Assembly (NCBI GenBank): GCA_015179025.1
Contig: WHUX01000234.1
Coordinates: 1 to 64,000, forward strand
Direction: 5' to 3'
DNA from: Terfezia claveryi
Taxonomy: Eukaryota > Ascomycota > Pezizomycetes > Pezizales > Pezizaceae
Length of the DNA: 64,000 bases
How positions within the stretch are numbered: the first letter of the stretch is position 1; the number at the start of each line of letters is the position of its first letter. The position numbers and the translations under genes were made by a program. Positions 56,340-64,000 of this stretch are shown in pieces. The notes under the pieces are model-generated. The model was not told where the DNA came from, searched no databases, and was given only the letters and a program-made list of their open reading frames with translations.

Positions 56340-57900
56340 ACCCACAGGTTAGTACAATATACACCTGGAAACTAGACACATATGCAACAGCTTACATAAC
56401 ATCTGATATAGGTCATTTCTACCACATCTACCCGCATCACGGAGTTGTGAAGGTTGGGAGTAACAACCTCCTTCCTGTCGAGGGGAAAGGCACTGTAATA
56501 ATACATGCCTCTATACCCAACAACACAATCAACCGTCTGTTCTTAAAGGATGTGTTATATGTGCCTACTCTAAGTCATAGTCTGTTTGCCTGAGATATCA
56601 TTAAGTTTAAGGTTGTTATGGTCACTAGGGATAATGTTATTCATATGTTCAATAAAAGTGATCTTCAGACTCCGATCTTAGTTGCAGACATTAGGGACAA
56701 GCTTCCCTGGTTGCGAGAAACTGCGAATTCGCAATCTCATATAAGCCTTGTGAGCAATCCTAATGCTCATACCGGCCTTATGAGCTCTTCGCTTACTTCG
56801 AAACCTCATATAAGCTCTATGAGCTCTTCGCTTACTTCGTAACCTCATATAAGCCCTATAAGCTTTAATACTCATACCGGCCTTATGAACTCTTCGCTTA
56901 CTTCACAACCTCATATAAGCTCTGTAAGCAGCTCTAATGCTCATATCAGTCTTATGAGCTCTTTGCTTACTTCGCAACCTCATATAAGCCCTATGAGCTC
57001 TAATGCTCATACCGACCTTATGAGCTCTTCTTCATATATTCATTAGCATAATGCATTTGAGCATGCAGCCAATATATACCCAGCTGCATATGCTGATGGC
57101 GAGCTCTTACCCAAGGCACCTGCCAACTTCGTATGCAATGCATGTATTATGTCAAAATCAACAAATAATACCCCATTTGCTCTTTCTCATGCTCACTCTA
57201 CTAGGGCATTTGAACTCATACATAGCGATCTAAGTGGCAAGCAGCCTATCGCATCTTATGGTAACTCTCTCTATTACATCACGTTTATAGACGATTTTAC
57301 CAGCATGGCATGGATGCACTATCTAATAGCCAAATCTGATGCAAACCAAGTAATTATTGATTTTATCACCTTTATCCAAAGGCAGTACAATACCACTATT
57401 CTGGCTGTTTTAACTAATAACGGTGGAGAATATATCAAGGTTAATATTTACTTCAAACAACAAGGCATATACCATAAAAGGACACCACTTTATTTTCATA
57501 AATTGAATAGTATTGCGGAACGCTTTAACTATACAATACAGACAATGGTCAGAGGCATGCTCACCAATATCTCAAATGAGAGGTTGTGGGCGGAAGCATG
57601 CTCAACCACTGTATATTTGAAGAACTGCCTTCCGCATTCACATCTCCAAGAGATAACACCCTATGAAGCCCTGTATAAGCCAAAACTATCAATTAGTTAT
57701 TTACATCCTTTTAGACATCATTGCTTTGCTCACATCTACGAGGAAAATAGACCAAGTGGCAGCAAGCTTCTCCCACGGGCAGAAAGTGCAATATTTGTTG
57801 GCTATATGGACAGTACCTCTATATATAGGATACAGCTTAATAATAAGCACATTAAGACAATCAGAGCGGCTCTTTGCTCCTTCCCTCAAGAAAGCACGAG
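56340..57900 (+). pseudogene. Copia protease and integrase remnant
   Basis: The protease motif, usually DSGAT, reads LDTYATAYIT (56373) and VLYVPTLSHSLFA ends the domain, so the active-site Ser-Gly is lost. Integrase follows: HSDLSG, FIDDFTSMAW, LTNNGGEY and SIAERFNYTI. The second catalytic Asp of the usual TDNGGEY motif is Asn here. Repeated CTCATATAAGC...TATGAGCTCT units lie between the two domains (56735-57035). Confidence 0.85.
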
Positions 57901-58165
57901 CTCACAAGCAAGCTTACCAGCAAGCTTACCTGCGAGCAATCAAGCAAGCTTACCAGTGAGCAATTAAGGAAGCTTACCAGCGAGCTTACCAGTAAGCAAT
58001 CAAGCAAGCTTACCAGCAAGCTTACCAGCAAGCTTACCAGTGAGCAATCAAGCAAACTTACCAGCGAGCATACCAGCAAGCAATTAAGCAAGCTTACCAG
58101 TGAGCAATCAAGCAAGCTTACCAGCAATCTTACCAGCAAACAATCAAGCAAGCTTACCAAGCTTG
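57895..58165. repeat. AGCAAGCTTACC tandem repeat in the copia linker
   Basis: A 12-bp AGCAAGCTTACC unit alternates with AGTGAGCAATCA. It expands the hydrophilic linker between integrase and RT and is largely open in both strands. Confidence 0.85.
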
Positions 58166-58902
58166 AGGTATAACCTAAGACCACGGAAAAAGGCTAAAAT
58201 TGCTGTTATTGCTGAAAACTTGCCAATCGATACTGAAGCTCGAACAAGCGACCCTACCCAGCTACTAAAGGCAATCCCACATGAGCTAGCCTTGCTTGCC
58301 GCCAATATTACTAATGAACCCAGAACTTACTTACAAGCTTCTATAGGGCCTGATGCCCATAAATGGTATGCGGCAATACAAGTAGAGCTGCTAGCTTTAA
58401 CCAACCAAAATGTCTGGGATATTGTGCCTATACTTTCTAACTGCAATATTGTTGGTTCTAAATGGGTATACAAAATACAGCGAGATGCTGCTAGTAATAT
58501 TAGCCGGTATAAGGCAAGGTTAGTAGTACAAGGGTACTCTCAGCAACCGGGAACGGATTTTGATAAGGTTTTCACTCCAGTTATCAGATATGACTCACTG
58601 CACTTGCTCATTGCCCTATCAATATGCTCAAACTGGACAAAACCAGACCAGCTTGATATCAAGGGCGCATTCCTATATAGCTATCTTAATAAAGAAGTCT
58701 ATATACATCTTCCTCCTGGTTTCTTCGAAGATCAGCTGGACTCATGCCCTCTATTAAAACGATCTATATATGGACTAAAACAAAGTCCAAGGCAGTAGTA
58801 TGCTAGGCTGACTGGCTTCCTCATACCGCTGGGCTATAAAGCAACCAACTTTGACACTTGCATCTTAGTACATACCAGTCATAATATTATTATTGCAATC
58901 TA
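58166..58902 (+). pseudogene. Copia reverse transcriptase, N-terminal part
   Basis: Contains SKWVYKIQRDA, YKARLVVQGYSQQPG, FTPVIRYDSLHLLIA, DIKGAFLYSYLNKEVYIHLP and SIYGLKQSPRQ, the classic copia RT blocks. A TAG follows at the Trp normally found after RQ. The frame ends IIIAI followed by the TA where pogo copy 2 is inserted. Confidence 0.9.
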
Positions 58903-61148
58903 CCATCCATCACGGGGTAGTGCATCATCACCGGGATGTGCATCAACCCCCACGCTATGCCTATCTCGGAAATGTAAGCATGCATGCGGGGTAAATATCA
59001 ACCAAATCCCTACCGGTGCGATTGATCTTTGGTCAAATACAACTAGGAGAATACAATAGAAGTGACAGTATGCGAATTCTGGCTATATATAATTAAGTTT
59101 GGTGCTAATAAAGTGCTAGTTATCACAATGGGCAAGCTAAAGCAACGCCGACTTCAGGTGGCTAAAGAGGAGGCCGATCGAGAGAAAGCCATTAAGAACG
59201 CATGCGCCGGAGTACAACAAGGAGGGTTTAAATCAATACGAAAGGCAGCGGAAGCATATGGAGTTCATTATTCTACTGTACGGAGGCGTCTAAAAGGAGC
59301 AAAATCACGGAAATTAGCACATACGCATCAACAGCTATTGACGCCGGCAGAAGAGAGATCAATTGTCAGGTGGATAGTGCGACTTGAGGAGTTTGGATTC
59401 CCACCTCGGGTCAACCATGTCAAGGAAGCAATTGTACTATTGAAGTATCCAGAGCTTGGTTTAGCGGAGAAAGCTATTGAGACATATTTTGATAAGGCAC
59501 TCGGCAAAAATTATTTAACCCGCTTTCTAGATCGACATCCGAATCTAGTATCCAAGCTCAGCAGTAACTTTGACAAGCGGCGTATCAAACAGAGTGATCC
59601 AGGAGTTATCCAGCGTCATTTTAGTAAGGTTGAGCGAGTACGGAAGAAATATTCGATAACCGAGAGCAATACCTACAACATGGATGAAAAGGGATTTCGA
59701 CAGGGGATATCTGATAGAGCTAAGGTTATATGTCAACGCCGTGAACATGGTATGACTGGAAAGATGGCTACTGATGGTACAAGAGAGTTAATTACTATAG
59801 TGGAGACTATTTCTGGAGATGGTATCATTCTTTCTCCCCTTATTATTTATAAGGGTGTTGCACATTATATGGGATGGTATCAGCACTTAGATTCATTAAT
59901 TAATATCTGCAAGGATTGGAAGTTTACTTATAGCAGGACTGGATGGAATAATAGCTTTTTGAGCATTGCATGGTTGAAGCATTTCGATAATATTACTAAG
60001 GGGCGCTTAGTATCACCACAACAATACCGATTTCTTATTCTTGATGGTTGTGAGATTCATATTCATATTGATTTCATTGAATATTGTATAGATCATCGAA
60101 TTGTTGCATATTATCTTCCTTCTCATACAACACATCTCCTTCAACCATTGGATGTTGGTATATTTTCGCCACTACAGAAGGCATATGGGAAGGAGGTTGA
60201 TCGTCTAACTCGTTTTGGTAATGTAGCGATCAACAAGGGAAATTTTCTACCACTGTTGGTAAAGGCTCGAGGTCAGGCTTATATAAAGGAAAATATTCTA
60301 GGTGCATGGAGGGGTAGTGGACTAATTCCATTTAATCCACGAAAGGTTTTAACCAAATTACCAACCTATCGAGATCCGGAGAAGGAATCGAAACCGGCAT
60401 CCCCACCACCAGTACCTCCTACACCTCGAAATTCTGCTGCAATGCTACGCAAAGCTAGGCAAGCCAAGTTATTACTTCAACAAAAGGATCAGGAAATTAA
60501 TCAAGTTGAATTGGCAGAGTTGATTAACTCCCTAGAGAGGTTCGCTCTCAATGCTGATCAAGACTTACAACTCGAACGAGATACCCTCAGAAAGTGGCAA
60601 CAAGCACAAAAATTAGCAGCCCCAGTTAATAGGAAGGAACTATCAACTGAGGAGGGTACGGTACTTGATGGCACTGTACTCCATCAGCTCTATTTGCAAA
60701 GAGATCGTGCTGAGAAGAAGAAAGAAGCTGCACGGGAGGCCCGTGCACAACGCATGTCTCAGCCACTGTCTCGGAAGAATAAAGGCAAAGCAACGCAACC
60801 ACACAAGGTATCGGTCCACTTTGAAGTGTCGGAGGGATCTAGTACAACTGAGGAATCACTAGATGAGTTCGGATTGGAGATGGAAGATTGGGAGTCTGAT
60901 CTGGAGGCTCCATTCGATAAGGACACCTCAATTGAGTCGGTTATTATGGTGGCTACCCCCCTACCCATGAGGCAGCAAGCACCCTCATTGCCCCAAACTC
61001 CTGTCAAGCCTCATCATGTATCTCCTATTGTTGTTGGAAGAAGCGTTGGATCACCTGTGTATCGTGTAACTAGGTCTCGGGCTGCTAGAAGTTGAGTGCG
61101 TAAATTGATGCATTTCCCGGTGATGATGCACTACCCCGTGATGTATGG
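58903..61148 (+). mobile_element. Pogo/Fot1-like transposon, copy 2 (intact gene)
   Basis: 2,246 bp between TA dinucleotides (58901-58902 and 61149-61150). The ends are CCATCCATCACGGGGTAGTG and, reversed, CCATACATCACGGGGTAGTG, with similarity over about 43 bp. It splits the Tyr codon of the copia YVDD motif. Confidence 0.95.
59128..61095 (+). CDS. Pogo/Fot1-like DDD transposase, intact
   Basis: I chose the ATG at 59128 (MGKLKQRRLQVAKEE), giving 655 residues; the frame extends upstream only from a non-ATG codon. Order: psq-type helix-turn-helix (FKSIRKAAEAYGVHYSTVRR, residues about 35-60), CENP-B/Tc5-type HTH (ERSIVRWIVRLEEFGFPPR), then the DDE_1 domain. Its catalytic Asp residues are NMDEKGF, LILDGCEIHIH and LLQPLDVGIF (about residues 190, 310 and 350). 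A long coiled, basic C-terminal region ends in an acidic segment. It would bind the terminal repeats and cut and paste the element at TA. It has no nonsense codons, unlike copy 1, so it may be functional. Confidence 0.95.
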   Translation: MGKLKQRRLQVAKEEADREKAIKNACAGVQQGGFKSIRKAAEAYGVHYSTVRRRLKGAKSRKLAHTHQQLLTPAEERSIVRWIVRLEEFGFPPRVNHVKEAIVLLKYPELGLAEKAIETYFDKALGKNYLTRFLDRHPNLVSKLSSNFDKRRIKQSDPGVIQRHFSKVERVRKKYSITESNTYNMDEKGFRQGISDRAKVICQRREHGMTGKMATDGTRELITIVETISGDGIILSPLIIYKGVAHYMGWYQHLDSLINICKDWKFTYSRTGWNNSFLSIAWLKHFDNITKGRLVSPQQYRFLILDGCEIHIHIDFIEYCIDHRIVAYYLPSHTTHLLQPLDVGIFSPLQKAYGKEVDRLTRFGNVAINKGNFLPLLVKARGQAYIKENILGAWRGSGLIPFNPRKVLTKLPTYRDPEKESKPASPPPVPPTPRNSAAMLRKARQAKLLLQQKDQEINQVELAELINSLERFALNADQDLQLERDTLRKWQQAQKLAAPVNRKELSTEEGTVLDGTVLHQLYLQRDRAEKKKEAAREARAQRMSQPLSRKNKGKATQPHKVSVHFEVSEGSSTTEESLDEFGLEMEDWESDLEAPFDKDTSIESVIMVATPLPMRQQAPSLPQTPVKPHHVSPIVVGRSVGSPVYRVTRSRAARS

Positions 61149-62090
61149 TATGTTGATGATATTACTATATTTGGATCCAGTCCACTTAGACAGGAGCTAA
61201 AGGAATCGCTAAAGAGAGAATTTGATCTCAGTGATATGGGCCCTCTAAACTGGCTGCTTGGGATCTAAATAGAATAGCAACATCAAGATTCGGTGACCTT
61301 GTCGCAACACACATATATAGACCAATTACTGGCGAAATTTGGGATGGACTCTTGCAACTTGGTCGTTCTTCCTCTCAATCCTTACTACAAGCTGTTAAAG
61401 GCTGATGAAGGAAACAATAACCTTGCTGATGTCTCCCTATACCAGGAAATTATAGGCTCTCTAATGTACCTTGTAATTGGCATACGACGTGATCTGGCAT
61501 ATACGGTCTCAGCACTCTCTCAATTCTCTTCGAAGCCGACAACAGCTCATATGGGGGCACTTAAGCAAGTCTTGCGATACCTCAAAGGCACTTGCAACCT
61601 TAAGCTTTCATATACTCCAAACCCTATTCATCTAGCTGGCTTCTCTGATTTAGATTATGCATGTGATCGATCCGACCGAAAATCTACCACGGGCTATATC
61701 TTCCAGATAGCAACTAACACCATTTGCTGGCGGGCTATTAAACAGTGCTGTATCACTACTTCTACAGTTGAAGCCGAATACATTGCTCTCTCAACAACCG
61801 CCAAGCACCATGTGTGGCTTCAGTCTGCTCTGAATGAGCTCAGAATTACTGCCCCAGCCGCCCTAAACACTGATAATGATGGCTCTATTGATCTGACATC
61901 TAATCCTTGAATCAGTGATAAGAGCAAACACATCGAAGTGGCTTATCATCATGTGCGAGACCTTGTTGAGTCTGGGAAACTCACGGTCCTATATGTTACT
62001 AGCCATGATAATTTAGCTGACTTATGCACTTAACCATTTCCCCAGCCACGACTCTCTTTGCTAAGAGATCTCGTCCAAGGCAAGTCATAA
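61149..62090 (+). pseudogene. Copia RT C-terminus and RNase H
   Basis: Begins VDDITIFGSS, the second half of the YVDD box, then LLGI followed by two stops. Next are YQEIIGSLMYLVIGIRRDLAY, LKQVLRYLKGT, GFSDLDYACDRSDRKSTTGY (RNase H), VEAEYIALS and HIEVAYHHVRD. The order matches the end of copia polyproteins. Stops lie at usual Gln positions. Confidence 0.9.
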
Positions 62091-62241
62091 AAACAATCAA
62101 ATTCAACACTCTTTTCCCTATACATATTTTTTTTTTCCATATCCATGGTTTTTTATAGGTTTTTTAATGAGGTTGACTTGATTGCGTACATTTAGGAAGA
62201 TAGGAGGGGCTTGAGTCTAGCAAGTATGAGCTGAGGAGGGG

Positions 62242-62717
62242 TGTTAGTGATTGAATACCGTACATTCATTCATTCCGCCCATGCCTTGCTATTCCACACG
62301 CAGCGACCTTCGGCCTGCAGATCTTATGGCATACATTCATTCATTCCGCCCATGCCTTGCTATTCCACACGCAGCGACCTTCGGCCTGCAGATCTTATGG
62401 CAAGCAACGGCCTTCTCAGGCATTGCGTGCTTCGGCCTTCACAGGCATTGCGTGCTTCGGCCTTCACAGGCATTGCGTGCTACTCATATGTCCTTCTTCT
62501 TCTTCACTTTCTTATGTACGTTCATTCATGTATATATATCTCGTTGATTCTCCTGCTCGAGAGAATATAAAGTATTCACATCACAGCGCATCTCTTCGCT
62601 GCAATACAGCTCTCACTTCTTCATATCTCTACGTGACAATCTCACTTCGCTCATTCGTATTATCCTTCAGTGGACATTTGGATCTCACTGCTGCACTTCC
62701 CTCCTTTATCATTTAAA
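62242..62717 (+). repeat. Copia right LTR, 476 bp
   Basis: Preceded by the purine tract ending at 62241 and followed by GGTTT (62718-62722). Only a few substitutions separate it from the left LTR, apart from the 76-bp repeat difference. Confidence 0.9.
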
Positions 62718-62753
62718 GGTTTGACATTTGCCTTTACATTTACATCTAGTTTC

Positions 62754-63042
62754 TGTTAGGGGCGAGCTAGTGATATCGGTGATATCTGTCGGTATATCGA
62801 TATTTGAGGCCTACGAGGGCACAATCACTAGGCTCGAGCCTAACTGGGCTAACATAGAGCGAAGAATATAGACTGATTCATTCGATAAAGTAAAGTAACC
62901 CAGCGATACAAGACTTCGCTTGAGTCTTAGAGAACAAGAACTAGATACAAGAAGTGGGCCAATATATAAGAAAGCGGGGCTGCCTTCAGGCCACCCACCA
63001 TCGGGTGCCGCCGGTCATGCCTGCATAATCTCAGCCGTAACA
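62754..63042 (-). repeat. LTR of a second retrotransposon
   Basis: On the minus strand it reads TGTTACGGCTGAGATTATGC to CTCGCCCCTAACA, with TG...CA ends. Immediately upstream on that strand is a purine-rich AGAGGGGGAG tract, as expected before a 3' LTR. The body of the element should therefore lie to the right. Confidence 0.7.
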
Positions 63043-64000
63043 TTACTCCCCCTCTGCTAGAGGGCGTCCCGACCGACCAACTTCGCTCACCCTACCCCCT
63101 ACACGTGCGTATGTATATTGGCAAGCAATTAGGGCACGGGGTCCCCACTCAGGATAAACCGCCCTGAGCCCACTAACCCACTCAGACATCACTGAGGACC
63201 TCGGGTTATCAACCTCTGTGGAAAAGAGCCTTTACATCTGGCAGCAAGGGCTAGTAAGGTAGCTCGGAAGGATGGGGTATTCTCTCAAACATCGTGGCGT
63301 CATGCCAGAACATAAACATCTGTGGACCAACTGATCCGAGTATCTCAACATGAGGTGCAACATATATATGGATCGTAGATCCGGGGTAATCTCATTGGGG
63401 GGGGTATTCCCACATGCCATTGCCATTAAAAACCTCTGCGCGGCAAAACCCTGTGGGAAAAAGCCAACGTCACAGGAAAAGGTTCAATGCATGCTTTCCC
63501 AGCTATCCCAGCTATCCAACCCGACTTGCCAGTGCAAGGGGGGGGTCTTGTTCATTTGCACGCTCGGGGTGCTCGTTCGGGTCTTTAGCGCTCGCAGCGC
63601 TCGTTTGGGTCTTTAGCACTCAGAGTGCTAGCTTGAGTCTTCGCCCAAGGCGGGGGTCTTTGAGCTTATGAGCTCGTTCGGGGGCATGTAAGCTCGCTCG
63701 GTGGCTTGTAAGCTCGCTCGGTGGCTTGTAAGCTCGCTCGGAGGCTTGTAAGCTCGCTCGGAGGCTTGTAAGCTCGCTCGGCCTTATAGGCTCGTTCGGG
63801 GCCTTAGAAGCCTGGCTAGGAGCATGTCGCTCGACATCTAAGACTTAGCAGATCCGGAGATCTCAATATAGGATTAGTAGGTCATTTAGAACAAGCTAAT
63901 AAGCATATAGGAGGGGGAAATAATTATTTCCGACGTCGCTCATATTAGCAAATAATCCAGCGACATCCCTTTAGCCATATTCCGGCTGTCCGACAGTGTA
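63043..64000 (-). mobile_element. Internal region of the second LTR element, non-coding here
   Basis: No gag or pol motif was recognised; the element continues beyond the window. A 20-bp tandem repeat CTCGCTCGGAGGCTTGTAAG is present about five times at 63685-63785. Confidence 0.45.

Larger units (their letters stand above)
52202..62722 (+). mobile_element. Ty1/copia retrotransposon carrying two pogo insertions
   Basis: A 5-bp duplication GGTTT (52202-52206 and 62718-62722) flanks LTRs starting TGTTAGTGATTGAATRCC and ending CATTTAAA. After the left LTR comes a primer-binding-site-like GGTTCTGAGCCC (52759). Before the right LTR is a purine tract GAGGAGGGG. Removing the two 2,246-bp insertions leaves about 6.0 kb, normal for copia. 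The order gag, protease, integrase, RT, RNase H is that of Ty1/copia. Many nonsense codons make it inactive. Confidence 0.9.

Noticed and set aside
57895..58165. CRISPR-like array or separate gene
   Set aside because: Unit is 12 bp without unique spacers and lies in the copia integrase-RT linker.
57861..58184. Minus-strand Leu/Ser-rich frame
   Set aside because: Antisense of the AGCAAGCTTACC repeat.

Overview
This window looks like a transposon-dense stretch of a filamentous fungal genome, probably an ascomycete (Pezizomycotina-like). Coding segments are interrupted by 60-90 nt introns with GTAAGT/GTATGT donors and CAG/TAG acceptors. The repeats are typical fungal families: Tad1-like LINEs with RNase H, Ty1/copia, pogo/Fot1-like transposons and a tRNA-derived SINE. 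Most old ORFs are broken by TAG/TAA/TGA codons where the family usually has Gln, Arg or Trp, the pattern expected from C-to-T (RIP-like or methylation) mutation. I cannot name a species.

Region 1 (470-13533) is the main discovery. It is a 13,064-bp mobile element with a 9-bp target duplication (ACATTATAC), an imperfect 22-bp terminal inverted repeat, and two nested palindromes at each end. It carries four genes: a DUF6589-family protein (candidate transposase), a RecQ-like helicase, a glycine-rich coiled protein and an arginine-rich protein. Related 30-46 nt hairpins (GAGAGTC...GACTCTC) lie at the 3' side of every gene. All four genes carry nonsense codons, so this copy is dead, but its structure is well preserved. 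A second terminus of the same type lies at 20684.

Region 2 (13.5-21.4 kb) holds degenerate intergenic DNA, a TA-flanked mariner/pogo-like deletion derivative, a LINE fragment and a frameshifted gene resembling PD-(D/E)XK nucleases. From here to about 42 kb there are scattered micro-insertions of 11-46 bp with TAGTCT/AGACTA ends, most flanked by 8-9 bp direct repeats. They look like minimal relics of a DNA transposon family whose ends resemble those of the 13-kb element.

Region 3 (21.4-47.1 kb) is a graveyard of LINEs, non-autonomous LINE derivatives and a SINE sharing the LINE 3' tail. It also holds a 3-kb 29-bp minisatellite that switches strand in the middle and a 1.4-kb foldback element. 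Two unrecognised genes lie at 39.6-42.6 kb; the first appears intact with one intron, the second is broken by a 46-bp hairpin insertion.

Region 4 (47.1-64 kb) is a nested transposon stack. It starts with a 1.85-kb foldback relative of a pogo element. An old LTR fragment follows at 51785, split by a copia element (52202-62722, TSD GGTTT). The copia element is itself hit twice by 2,246-bp pogo/Fot1-like transposons in opposite orientations. One pogo copy is dead; the other has an intact 655-residue transposase and sits inside the codon for the Tyr of the copia YVDD box. A second LTR (62754-63042) begins another element that runs off the window.
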